From Caballeronia humi (GTDB lineage Bacteria; Pseudomonadota; Gammaproteobacteria; Burkholderiales; Burkholderiaceae): DNA of 64,000 nt. The position numbers were made by a program, and so were the translations under genes. The notes beneath the pieces were generated by a model that was not told the origin of the DNA, made no database searches, and saw only the letters and a list, made by a program, of their open reading frames with translations. Shown here in pieces: positions 43,356-54,200 of this stretch. The stretch spans positions 1 through 64,000 of the forward strand of contig NZ_FCNW02000023.1 in assembly GCF_001544475.1 (NCBI RefSeq), written 5' to 3'. Positions within the stretch are counted from its first letter, which is position 1, and each line of letters begins with the position of its first letter.

Positions 43356-44240
43356 ATGGAAATCCTCGGTATGCCGCTACCAGCGGTATTGGGTCAGCTC
43401 GTGCTCGGTTTGATGAACGGCTGCTTTTATGCGGTGCTGAGTCTGGGCTTGTCCCTCATCTTTGGCTTATTGAATGTGATCAATTTCACGCACGGTGCGT
43501 TTTTCATGCTTGGCGCGCTCGTTGCGTGGATGGGCACGAATTACTTCGGCTTCAGTTACTGGCTGATGCTCCTCATCGCACCGCTGACGGTGGGTTTCGT
43601 CGGCGTCCTGGTCGAGCGTTCCATGCTGCGTCGCCTCTATAAGCTCGATCATCTTTACGGCTTGCTGCTCACGCTCGGCATCACGCTGATTCTTGAGGGG
43701 CTATCGAGCTCGGTGTACGGCGTGTCGGGCATGTCGTATGCCGCGCCCGACAGCCTCATGCGGGCCGTCGATCTCGGCTTCATGATGTTGCCGGCGTATC
43801 GCGCATGGGTCGTCATCGCATCGCTCGCCGTGTGCGGGGCGGCGTGGTGGGCGATCGAGCGCACGCAACTCGGCGCGCTGTTGCGCGCGGCGACCGAGAA
43901 TCCGCGCCTCGTCGCGGCGTTCGGCGTCGACGTGCCGCGCATGGTCTCGTTGACTTACGGCTTCGGCGTCGCGATCGCAGCCTTGGCCGGCGTGCTCGCC
44001 GCGCCGGTCATCCAGGTGTCGCCATTAATGGGGCAGAGCGTGATCATCACCGTGTTCGCGATCGTGGTGATCGGCGGGATGGGCTCGATTGCCGGGTCGG
44101 TGCTGACGAGCCTTGCGCTCGGCGTACTCGAAAGCGTGACGAAGCTGTTCTATCCGGAGGCGTCCGCGACGGTCGTGTTCGCCGTCATGGCTTTGGTTCT
44201 GCTCGTGCGTCCCGCCGGGCTGTTCGGTCAATCGAAGTGA
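43356..44240 (+). CDS. livH: ABC transporter permease LivH-type
   Basis: 294 residues with about eight membrane helices. The start VLGQLVLGLMNGCFYAVLSLGLSLIFGLLNVINFTHGAFFMLGA is the LivH hallmark. It also has the ATENPRLVAAFGVDVPRM coupling loop and the FAIVVIGGMGSIAGSVL segment near the C-terminus. It forms the membrane channel with the LivM homologue next to it. GGAGCG lies a few bases before the ATG. Confidence 0.94.
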   Translation: MEILGMPLPAVLGQLVLGLMNGCFYAVLSLGLSLIFGLLNVINFTHGAFFMLGALVAWMGTNYFGFSYWLMLLIAPLTVGFVGVLVERSMLRRLYKLDHLYGLLLTLGITLILEGLSSSVYGVSGMSYAAPDSLMRAVDLGFMMLPAYRAWVVIASLAVCGAAWWAIERTQLGALLRAATENPRLVAAFGVDVPRMVSLTYGFGVAIAALAGVLAAPVIQVSPLMGQSVIITVFAIVVIGGMGSIAGSVLTSLALGVLESVTKLFYPEASATVVFAVMALVLLVRPAGLFGQSK

Positions 44241-44248
44241 GGTGTCAC

Positions 44249-45262
44249 ATGCATAACCGCTTTGCATTCGTCGTCGTTCTTGCCGTGCTAGCCGCCGCGC
44301 CGTTGCTCGGCGCCTATCCGGTCTTTCTGATGAAGCTGATGTGCTTCGCGCTCTTCGCCACGTCGCTGAACCTGCTGCTCGGCTATGTGGGCCTGCTGTC
44401 GTTCGGTCATGCCGCCTTCTTCGGCGTCGCAGCCTACGTTGCAGGCAGCGCGTTGCGCGATCATGGTCTGCCACCGGAGTTCGCGTTGCTGCTCGGCACG
44501 GGCGTCGGAGCAGCACTTGGTTTCGGGATGGGGCTGCTCGCGATCCGGCGCAAAGGCATCTACTTCGCGATGGTCACGCTCGCACTCGCCCAGATGATCT
44601 ACTTCTTTTGCGTACAGGCGCCATTCACAGGGGGCGAGGACGGCATGCAGGGCGTACCGCGCGGACGGCTGTTCGGCGCCGTTCCGCTCGACGATGACCT
44701 CACGCTCTATTACGTCGTGCTGGCTGTCGGTGCGATGGCGTTCGCGTTCGTCGGCCGCGTGATCGATTCTCCGTTCGGCAGAATCCTTGGCGCGCTGCGG
44801 GAGAACGAGGCGCGCACGGTCTCGCTCGGCTATGACGTCGATCGCTTCAAGCTGCTGGCGTTCGTCATCTCGGCGGCTTGCGCGGGTCTCGCGGGCGCGA
44901 TGAAGACGCTCGTGCTCGGCTTCGCCACGCTTTCCGATGTGCACTGGACGATGTCGGGCACCGTCATTCTCATGACGTTGCTGGGTGGACTCGGCACGCG
45001 TCTCGGACCGGTGGCCGGCGCGGTGATCGTCATCGGGCTCGAGACGAAGCTTGCCGCGTTCGGCACATGGCTCGCGGACGTCACGCATCTCGGTTGGTTT
45101 GAGCGGCTGGGCGAATCAGTCAGCATTGTTACCGGAGTGATGTTCGTGGCGTGCGTCATGCTGTTCCGACGCGGCGTCGTGGGCGAGGCCGTGCGATGGC
45201 TGGGGCAGCGGGAACGACGGAGTCGCCTGCTCGGGCGTCTAGTGCCTCGCGACAGCGCCTGA
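44249..45262 (+). CDS. livM: ABC transporter permease LivM-type
   Basis: 337 residues with eight to nine membrane helices. Landmarks are ATSLNLLLGYVGLLSFGHAAFFGVAAY, RRKGIYFAMVTLALAQMIYF, the coupling loop ALRENEARTVSLGYDVDRFK and MTLLGGLGTRLGPVAGA. It is the second permease and last gene of the catabolic/uptake operon. It follows livH by 8 bases. A likely terminator lies about 240 bases further on. Confidence 0.94.
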   Translation: MHNRFAFVVVLAVLAAAPLLGAYPVFLMKLMCFALFATSLNLLLGYVGLLSFGHAAFFGVAAYVAGSALRDHGLPPEFALLLGTGVGAALGFGMGLLAIRRKGIYFAMVTLALAQMIYFFCVQAPFTGGEDGMQGVPRGRLFGAVPLDDDLTLYYVVLAVGAMAFAFVGRVIDSPFGRILGALRENEARTVSLGYDVDRFKLLAFVISAACAGLAGAMKTLVLGFATLSDVHWTMSGTVILMTLLGGLGTRLGPVAGAVIVIGLETKLAAFGTWLADVTHLGWFERLGESVSIVTGVMFVACVMLFRRGVVGEAVRWLGQRERRSRLLGRLVPRDSA

Positions 45263-45765
45263 TCCGTGAATGTGTGGACGTGCGGGGCAGGACAACGTCG
45301 TCTTGGATGTACAGAGCCGACGTTGGATGATTTTCGCGAGCCCGTGGGTTCGAACAGCCGGAATGCGGCGCGTCGGTCCAATGCTTGCCGAAAGAGGTTG
45401 CCCGAAAAGCTGCCTTTCGATAAAGGGCGGCTGCGCCGGACAGGTAGCCACAGGCTGCTGTCTCTTAGAACCAATCCATGCAAACGCGACGAGTTCGACG
45501 GAAAAGGGATTCGATGCATCCCCTTTTTATCCGCAGCAACTTATGAAAATTGATTTTGGCATCGCGCAAGTTCTCGATCCGCATGACTAGCTCGAAATCA
45601 AATCAAACTTGGTTCAAAGGACTCAGGTTAGTTCGGTTATCGCCGGTTGCGAGGAAGAAGGACCTTTAGCGGACATACATCTTGCGGGTTGAACGCGCAC
45701 AGCGATTGACTATGCTGAATAGAAGGCCGCGGTGAAGTCCGACGCCGGAGCCTGCTGGGGGCAAG
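45263..45765. other. 503-base stretch after the uptake operon
   Basis: It holds a terminator-like hairpin at 45502-45528 and otherwise no supported gene. Short open frames here lack ribosome sites and known motifs. The promoter of the 45766 gene must lie in its last part but is not obvious. Confidence 0.5.
45502..45528 (+). terminator. terminator-like hairpin
   Basis: AAAAGGGAT (45502-45510), loop TCGATGC, then ATCCCC and a run of five T (45518-45528). It pairs with one bulged C. It probably ends the livM transcript. Confidence 0.5.
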
Positions 45766-46275
45766 ATGATCGAATTCCAGGGCAAAGTTTCCTCTGTCGC
45801 CGAGACGCTTCTCGCGTCGGTGAAGGGCGCGTCGTTTTGCTTGCCGCCGCCCGTCAGCGGCGTGCAGATGCAGCGCGTGCTGTTCGATTCGATAAATTTC
45901 GAGCACGATCAGCCGACGACCGCAACGGTCTTTCAGCACCACCCGTGGCGCGCCAAAGAAGGCACGACGATTGACAAGCTGCAAACGCAGATCGTCATTG
46001 CCGGCACGATCGACTTTGTCCGTGTGCAGGCTATCCAGGCCGCGTCGAACGAGCTGGTGTCATCCGAGGCGAGGCTCAAGGCGGACCTGGGCTTCGATAT
46101 CGATTGCGTCGTGTCGCCCGCCGATGGCAGCCCGGTCATCACCCTGCGCTGGAAATCAGCAGCGCGAGTACGGGTGCATGTCCGGCTCGACTTGGAGGAG
46201 CTTGAGTCATATCGGGTTCTGGAACCGCCGCAACTCAAGTTGCCAAGACCGCAGGCGCGCTCGACCCAGACCTGA
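45766..46275 (+). CDS. hypothetical protein (169 aa)
   Basis: 169 residues starting MIEFQGKVSSVAETLLASVKGASFCLPPPVSGVQ, soluble, with a strand-rich C-terminal half (VITLRWKSAARVRVHVRLDLEEL). I recognise no domain. Codon use is like the main genome. The ribosome site is weak (GGGGGCAAG), so the start is not certain. It stands alone between the uptake operon and AT-richer DNA. Confidence 0.5.
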   Translation: MIEFQGKVSSVAETLLASVKGASFCLPPPVSGVQMQRVLFDSINFEHDQPTTATVFQHHPWRAKEGTTIDKLQTQIVIAGTIDFVRVQAIQAASNELVSSEARLKADLGFDIDCVVSPADGSPVITLRWKSAARVRVHVRLDLEELESYRVLEPPQLKLPRPQARSTQT

Positions 46276-47270
46276 ATCAACGCGATGCGCACCAACCTGT
46301 CGCGCGCGCCTGCAACACCACTTCATATTCGCGTGGAGGCCGTTTGCCGTCGAGCGCATCAAGCAGATGCCGCGCCGCGAGCCTTCCGTTCTTGCGGCGC
46401 CCAAGAGCGAAGCGCCTGACACCGCCCGATAGCACGATCGCCCCGAATGTCGCACTTGAGTACCTGTCTGCATCCAACACACGGCAAGCTATTTGTTCGC
46501 AGGTCGCCAACACATTGACTTTCGATGGCAGTTCACATGCATTCTCTCGTGCGCAGCTATCGTGCAGGACAACGACCTCTCGATGGCTCGGAGAATGGAA
46601 GCCATCTCGCGAAGCCGCGCCGTGGAAGCCTCGGGCGGCGCTCGGTCCGCAAGAGAAGTGGAAGGGATTATCGGTGCATCAAGCGACGACGATGTGTTTG
46701 CCGAGGGAGCGCCTCCTGGCACATATTTCGCATAGGTACTACGAAATTGATCGCCACACTGACACAGAACAGACTCAGATTTTTTCGGATCGAAATTCGC
46801 GTTTTCGTTACCCGTTTTATTCACCGATGTTGGGCACCGAGAATTGCAAGCACTTTATATAGGATTATCCGACTAAATGCTGACGTTATCGATGGCGGTT
46901 ATATAAATATGGATGCCAAAATTTATGCTCTGTAGAAAAGGCCCTCGCACGTTGGGCGGCGCACATACGGTTTTACCCGGTAATTCGATGATGTTCTCAA
47001 GTTCAGAGAAAGAGACACTTAGAGAGCCTAACGCGATCTCGTTGCTCCTTGGATCGTAGATAGCGTTCCTAATTTTAAGGAGAGTGTCTTAAAGATTTAT
47101 GTTTATCTTTTAGCGTTGCCCATCAAACCGGTGGTCCCTCATGTTGAGAGACGAGCTCGATATCATCGACGCTTGGCATATCGCTGGCTAGTCTCGCGAA
47201 GCAATCCGGTTGCGCGTTAGCGCAGGCTTGCCCTAAAAGGCGCGCACCGGCATTTAGGAGTTTGTCAGAC
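46276..47270. other. 995-base AT-richer stretch with no supported gene
   Basis: Base composition falls clearly below the surroundings, especially 46740-47120, with runs such as TTATATAAATATGG. Open frames are short and conflict with one another. The last bases include the TAGGAG ribosome site of the gene at 47271. It is probably foreign or decayed DNA carrying the promoter of that gene. Confidence 0.5.
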
Positions 47271-47846
47271 ATGACCTCATCCAGAGGGCGCGCGATTACC
47301 GGACTGAATTCCACTTGTGAAAGTGCGTGCATGATGGAAAAGCTTCGCTTTGAAATTAAAGCGATGAAACAACGCGGATATACCAGTAATGGGAGCAGCG
47401 TCGGGGATTTGAATAGTCCTGGGCTTTTACCGGAGAGTCTAACCAGCCTTTCGCCCATGTCGGTTGAAGATGGTAAGCCGGGTGTAATGAAAGTAGGAAG
47501 AGCAGCCCGCAAACCGGATGTAAATAAAGAAGAAGAGGAGTTACTCGAAATTGTAGCCACTTTGACGAGCGGCTTGCATCGCGCAGACAGCCGGCATTCG
47601 GGATCAGAGACACAGACTATTTATGTTTCGCCCTGGCAAAAGGAAATAGCCAGCATCGCCAAAATGGGCGGTTTGGGCGAATGCCCGCATGAGATGGCGA
47701 GAATCGTCGCCAGGTCGTTTTATCGCGAAATGACAATAGCAGGATTCAGCCAGAGCCAGATCATAAAAGTGGCGTCGGAGATTATCTCGGAGTTGAGTGT
47801 GAGCGTCCGGCGGCACAGCAAGCGCATGACCTCAAAGAGCAGCTAG
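47271..47846 (+). CDS. hypothetical protein (191 aa) in AT-richer DNA
   Basis: 191 residues. The first half is polar and looks disordered (RGAITGLN-like start, then SNGSSVGDLNSPGLLPESL). The second half is helical (WQKEIASIAKMGGLGECPHEMARIVARSFYREM, SQSQIIKVASEIISEL). No family is recognised. TAGGAG lies ten bases before the ATG. Codon use is less GC-biased than the neighbours, suggesting transfer. It precedes the biosynthetic cluster on the same strand and might regulate it, but there is no DNA-binding motif I can name. Confidence 0.55.
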   Translation: MTSSRGRAITGLNSTCESACMMEKLRFEIKAMKQRGYTSNGSSVGDLNSPGLLPESLTSLSPMSVEDGKPGVMKVGRAARKPDVNKEEEELLEIVATLTSGLHRADSRHSGSETQTIYVSPWQKEIASIAKMGGLGECPHEMARIVARSFYREMTIAGFSQSQIIKVASEIISELSVSVRRHSKRMTSKSS

Positions 47847-48077
47847 ACGGGATGCGCCCGGACGGGTTAGGTCGACCACGCCGGTTTCAAGCAAGTCGTC
47901 CTTTACATGGCGTCGTGGCCGCATCGATCAAAAGCGAATCGATGATCTCTCGGTGCTGTGCCTTGGTTAATTGGCAAGCGACTCGGTCATGCGAAGAAAG
48001 ATGACGATCCAGAGTAGTTAGTAAAACTAGCTGGTCTCGCCGACTAAAAGCATGGTTAGCAGAATCGCGTTAGGGGA

Positions 48078-48212
48078 ATGCCAGGCAATGAGTTGATCAA
48101 TGTCGCCGGTCCGCGGCGGCAAGCCCAGGATTTCGGGGCCGAAGGCAAAGGGCCGAGTGCAGCTGTTAAACGCCGCGTACACGAATTGCTGAAGTATGGA
48201 GAGAAGTCATGA
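48078..48212 (+). CDS. small ORF (44 aa) overlapping the start of the polyketide synthase gene
   Basis: 44 codons ending in GPSAAVKRRVHELLKYGEKS; its TGA overlaps the synthase ATG (ATGA at 48209-48212), the pattern used throughout this cluster for coupled translation. The C-terminal half is basic and helical. The proposed ATG has no spaced ribosome site, and the frame opens only 18 bases upstream, so it could also be the tail of a lost gene. The function is unknown. Confidence 0.4.
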   Translation: MPGNELINVAGPRRQAQDFGAEGKGPSAAVKRRVHELLKYGEKS

Positions 48213-51200
48213 CCAGACGCACCTTGCTCGAAGTTTTCATCGACAATACAACACCGGACACGTCCGCTTCCTACACGTACTTGCGTGATGGCGAGATCGT
48301 GGACCGTACATTGACGCATTACGAACTGCTTCAACGCGCTAAAGGACTGGCTGAGTGGCTGAAGCAGCAAGGCATGTCGGGCAAGCGCGCTCTGCTGGTT
48401 TTTCCCACCGGTCTGGAATTCGTTGAGGCCTTCCTGGCGTGCCTCATTGCGAACGTGACGACGGTCCCCGTGGCGCCTGTCCCGCTGACAGGCGATACGA
48501 ACAAGGCCAAGCGCCTGTCGGTTCTCATGGACGATTGTCAGCCGTCGATTGTGCTTGGCGTAGGCAAGACCATCGGCAATGCGGGCGCCTTCGTCGAGCA
48601 AAACCCGAAATGGAGTGATCTGACGTGGCTGGAGGTCGACACTTTCGAAGGGTGGGACGCTTTTCCCGACCGCGCCATCGACATGCCTTCGCCGACTGCG
48701 ATCGCTGTGCTTCAGTACACCTCGGGTTCGACTGGCATGCCCAAGGGCGTAATGCTGTCCCACCAGAACATTCTGCACAATCTGATTCAGTGGGACCACG
48801 GGCTTGGCCATGACGACGCCAGCCGAATCATCTCCTGGGTGCCACATTTCCATGATCTCGGCCTTCTCTACGGGATTCTGTTCCCGATGTACCGGTCGAT
48901 ATCGGCGTGCCTGTTGCCCGGTGTCGCCGTCGCCCAGACGCCGCTGCGCTGGCTGAAGGCGATCTCTGATTTCAAGGGCACGCACAGCATGGGCCCCAAC
49001 TTCATGTACGGGCACTGCTGTCAAAAGATCTCCGAACATGACTGCGTAGGCCTGGACCTTTCGTCCTGGCGCATGGCACTCAATGCTGCCGAACCGGTCA
49101 GCGTCGAAACCGTGAGCAAATTCAACGAGAAGTTCGGCCGCTATGGCTTTCCATCCAACGCAATGACTGCGGGGTATGGCCTGGCCGAGGCGACGTGCTT
49201 CGTCACATGCCAGACATGGGACGAGCCTGTTCGCGCGCTGTCGCTGTCGGCCAAAGCGCTGTTGTGCAACGAAGTCCGGCTCGCCAAGGCGGGCGAAGTG
49301 GCAGCCGACATGGTGGCCTGCGGCAAGGCGCTGAACGGCACCACGGTGAAGATCGTCGATCCCGCACGCCTGACCGAATGCGCCCCGGACGAAATCGGCG
49401 AGATCTGGGTTCATAGCGGGAGCGTTTCCAGCGGCTATTGGAACAGGCCCGACGAAACCGCCCGGACGATGGGCGCGACCATGGCAGGCGATCGAGGCGG
49501 CCAGCAGTTCCTGCGAACCGGTGACTTGGGATTCGTCAACGAAGGCGACCTCTTCACAACCGGCCGAATCAAGGACCTCATCATCGTGCATGGGGACAAT
49601 TACTATCCGCAGGACGCCGAGCGTGAGATCGGGCGCGCGCACCCTGGCTTTGCACCAGGCGGTTGCGCCGTTTTCCCGGTCACGCGCGATGGCGAGGAGC
49701 GGATCGTTGTCGTTCAGGAACTCACGCGTGCCCACCGGGGCGGACCGTACGACGAGATGTTCGGCGCCATCCGCCGCGCAGTGGGCGCCGCGTTCGACCT
49801 GCCGGTGTACGCGATAGTCTTGATACAACCAGGCACCACGGCCAAGACGTCGAGCGGCAAGATCCAGCGCAACCAGTCGAAGCGGGCGTTTCTCGAGGGC
49901 GGCTTGCGGGTCGTCGCGAAGTGGGAAATCGACCCCGACGCCAAGGCGCCAGTCCAGTCCCCGATGGCTGCGTGCCCGTCGAGCGCAGTCGAAGTGGAAG
50001 CATTCCTGACGCGTCGGGCTGCGGAAATCTCTCAGGTATCGCAGCAGAGCGTGCGTGCCGATCGCCCGTTCTCGGAGTACGGGCTGGGCTCGATCGATGC
50101 GGCCAGCCTGGCGACCGAGCTCGCGAGCCGGTTCAACGTCGAGGTTTCTCCCACCGAGTTCTATGACCATCCCAGCATCCGGCAACTTGCTCATTACCTG
50201 AGCCGCAGGATCGAGGGCGAACGCCCACAAGCGAAAACTGCTGCCCTGGCGTCCTGCGACCCGGATTCCGTGGTGGTCGTCGGCATGGCGTGCCGCTTTC
50301 CGGGTGCGGGCAATCTCGCCGCCTACTGGGACTTGCTCTCGGAAGGCCGCAGTGGCATCACCTCACGCCGGCATGGCGACGGCACGGTGCGCCATGGAGG
50401 ATTCCTCGACGACCTGATCGAGTTCGACAACGCGTTCTTCTCGATCACGAACCGCGAAGCTGCCTGCATGGACCCCCAGCAACGCATTGCAATGCAGGTC
50501 GCATGGCATGCGCTCGAGGACGCGGGCATCAAGCCCGATGCCATCGCCGGCACCGACACGGGCGTATTCTTCGGTGCGTCCGCCTTCGACTACGGCTTGC
50601 TGCAACTGACGCAAGCCGAGCTCGATGCCTACAGCAGTCAAGGATCGGTGCTGGCGGTCATCGCCAACCGCATCGCCTATCAGCTCGACTTGCACGGGCC
50701 GTCCTTCGTCGTGGACACCGCCTGTTCGTCGGCGCTTACCGCCGTTCACCTCGCTTGCCGCAGCCTTCGAGATGCCGAATGCCGCATGGCCATCGTCGGG
50801 GCGGTCAACGTCCTTCTGGCGAGCGAATGGGATGAAGGGCTCATCAAGGCCGGCATGCTGGCGCCCGACGGACAATGCAAGACGTTCGACGCGTCGGCGA
50901 ACGGCTACGTGCGCAGCGAGGGTTGCGGCGCGCTCGTGCTCAAGCGCTATCAGGATGCGGTCGCCGACGGTGACCGCATCTACGGCGCCATCGTCGGCAG
51001 CACGTTGAACCAGGACGGCCGCAGCAACGGCCTGACTGCACCAAGCGGCAGCGCGCAGGAGGCACTCGTGCTCAGCGCGCTCGCAAAAGCGAAACTCGAC
51101 CCGTCCGAGCTCCAGTACGTCGAGGCGCACGGCACGGGCACCCCGCTTGGCGACCCCATCGAATGCCGCGCCTTGTCGCGCGTCCTGGCGCAGGGTCGGA

Positions 51201-54200
51201 GCGGCGACGAGCGCGTGTGCCATCTGGGCTCCGCCAAAGCCAACGTTGGCCACCTCGAAGCGGCCGCCGGCATGGCGGGGATCATCAAGACGCTGTTGGC
51301 ACTGCACCACGGCCAGATTCCGGTGCAGCGGAACCTCTCGAACCTCAATCCGCTGATCGATCTCGGAGCTCGAATCGCGATTCCCCGCACCGGCGTGGCG
51401 TGGCCTCGCCAACGTGGAGCGCGGCGTCACGCATCGGTAAACGCATTCGGCTTTTCTGGCACGAACGCGTGTGTGGTGGTGGGCGATGCCGAATGCGCGC
51501 CGCCCGACAGCCACGGCAGCGATCAAACCTTCGTGGAGAAGCAACCTTCGCCCGTCCTGCCCTTCGTCATGAGCGCACGGGACAAACCGGCGTTGCGTCG
51601 CCTGGCCGCCCGTTTTGCTGCACATCTGGAGTCGCTGCCGGAGCGCGACTGGCTTGATTTCGTCTACACGAGTACTTGCCGCCGCGCGTTGCAGGACACC
51701 CGCTTCGCTGTCGCAGCCGACAGCGCGGCTGGGCTCGCGGCGAAGCTGCGGGCCTTGGCTGACGGCTCGGACCTGAACGTCACTGAACACGGTTCCCGCC
51801 GCGCGCCGCGAATCGCCTTCGTCTACTCCGGGCAAGGCATTCCCTTGGAAGACGCGGGCTGGGGACTCTTCCAGCAGCTGCCGGCCTTCCGCGAAGCGTT
51901 GGCCCGCTGTGACGCGATCCTCGCGCCCCAGCTCGGTTTTACGCTCGAGACTTTGCTTTACGGCCATCGGGCCGACATCGACCTCACGCGCCCTTCGCTT
52001 GCGCAGCCCGTGCACTTCGCGCTGCAGTACGCGCTTGGGCAGACGCTGTCGTCCCTCGGCATCCGGGCCGACGTAACGCTCGGTCACAGCCTCGGTGAAT
52101 ACGCCGCGCTCGTGACCAGCGGGGCGATGAGTGTCGAAGCGGCGCTCGGTCTGGTCGCGGTGCGCGGAGACCTGTGCGGGAACCAGATCGCCCCGGGTGC
52201 GATGGCCGCCGTTTTCGCCGACGAGGAGACAATCAGCCGGACTATCCTGCAGAGCGGAATCGCGGTGGATCTCGCGGCGATCAACGGCCAGCATCATTGC
52301 GTGGTGGCGGGTTCAATCGAAGCGGTGACACAGTTCTGCGCCTACCTCGACGAGCGCCACTCGATCGAGCACCGCAAGCTTCGCGTCGAACGGCCTTACC
52401 ACTCGCGCCTGATGGAGCCGGTGATGCCTGCCTTGGTCCACGCCGCCGAGGCGATCGAATTCCAGACTCCCTCCAGCGGATTCATTTCCAACGTGACCGG
52501 CGAAATCTGGGCGCCGGGCAGGAAACTCACCGGGCAGTATTTCGCGCGCCATCTGCGCGAACCGGTCCGCTTCGCCGACTCGCTGCATGCGTTGTCCGGC
52601 GCGGACGTCGCGCTCGCCATCGAGATCGGCACGCGGCCAGTGCTGTGCGGCATCGGCGAGGCTTGCCAGGACGGCGCAGGGCCGCGCTGGCTGCCTCTGC
52701 TCCGCCAAACCGGCCACGATCACGAGGACCTGGTCGAATGCCTCGTGCAGATCGCCGGCGCCGGGTACGAGGTCGACTGGCGCCCGCTTCTGGCGGCAAA
52801 GGAACGCAGGGTCGTGTCCTTGCCGGGCTACGAATTCGAGAAGGTCCCTCATTGGTTCAAACAGCGCGCGGCGACCGCGCCTTCGGCTAGCATGCCGGTC
52901 GCCGCGCGCCCGGCCTGGGAGCAGGTCGTTCAATGCGGCGAAGCGGCCTTGGGCAGCTTCATGGCAGTCGAGTCGTCCTCCCTTGCGAAGTTCGAGGCCA
53001 TCTGGAAGCGAATGGTGGAGGTTTGTCCGCTGGTCATGGCGGCCACGCTGGCGGAACTGGGCGTGTTCCGCCAGGCGGGAGAGACCGTGTGCGCACAGGA
53101 CATCGCTCAGCGGTGCGCGCTCAAGGCGAGTCGACTGCCGCTTCTCGGGCAGTGGCTGATGGCGCTCGGCAATGCCGGATATTTGCAGAACGTCGGCGAA
53201 GGGTTGTACCGCAACCCTGAGCCCTTCGACGCGATGCAACTGAAGACGCAGGTTGCCGGCCTTCTCCCGGAAATCAGCACGAGCGAGGACTACCGGCCGC
53301 TCGTCGACTACGTAAAGGAGTGCGCCACCAGCCAGGCCGGGCTGCTCACGGGCACGACGAATCCGCTGGACCTTCTGTTCCCGGACGGCGAATCGAAAGT
53401 GGCCGACGCGCTGTACCAGCTCAACCCGGTGTCGCGGATGCAGAACCACATCGCGGTCGAGGCGCTCCGGGCGATGGTCGGCCGCCATGCAACGCGCCAG
53501 CGCCGCCCGATGCGCATCCTGGAGCTGGGCGCCGGCACTGGCGGCACCAGCGCGGCGCTTCTCAAAGTGCTGCCTGCCACGGGCGTGGTCTATCACTTCA
53601 CGGATGTCTCGCACTTCTTCACGGACCGCGCCAAGGCGCGCTTTGCCGGCTTGCCGTTCATCGAGTACGGCTTGTTCGACATCAACAAGGGTTTTGCCGA
53701 GCAAGGCTACGAACCGGCCTCCTTCGACCTGATCCTGGCGGCGAACGCCATTCATGCCGCCAAGCACATCGACGAGACGCTGCATCAGTTGCGCAGGCTC
53801 CTGGTGCCGGGGGGCGCACTGATGCTCATCGAGGGCACCGTCAACACGCCGATCCAGATGCTGACACTGGCGCACATCGAGAGCTTTGGCCACTACCAGG
53901 ACCGGCGCAAGGCGCGCAATCTGCCTTTCATGTCCGTCGACGAGTGGCGCGCCTGCTTGCTCGCAGCCGGCTTCGAAGGCTTCAGCGCGGTGCCCGGCGT
54001 GGGCCACTCTTCGCAGGCGTGGCCACAGCATCTCCTGCTGGCTTGCAGTGCAGAGGAGGGCGGCGCCGTGGCTTCCAGCGTCGTCACACAGGAGGCGGTC
54101 GAGTCGCTCACGCCGCTGAGCGCGCCGTCGCCAGCCCCGATGCACGAATCAGCCGCGGACTCCAGTCTCGGCACCACGGATGCGCTGAGCCGGCTGCTCG

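Noticed and set aside
46277..46600. Minus-strand frame ending LAARHLLDALDGKRPPREYEV, slightly like the C-terminus of LacI-family regulators
   Set aside because: Only a short stretch resembles the family, the upstream frame shows no effector-binding or DNA-binding domain, and there is no start or ribosome site.
47123..47272. 49-codon minus-strand ORF (MSDKLLNAGARLLGQ) with GGATGAGG before its ATG
   Set aside because: It runs antisense from the start of the 47271 gene; spacing of the purine run is too short and no homology is recognised. It could be real but is not supportable.
48056..50230. 724-codon minus-strand frame opposite the synthase
   Set aside because: Arg/His/Asp-rich low-complexity translation with no domain, a mirror of GC-rich codons in the real gene. 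Similar antisense frames at 55735-57936, 9745-12072 and 13114-15516 were dropped for the same reason.
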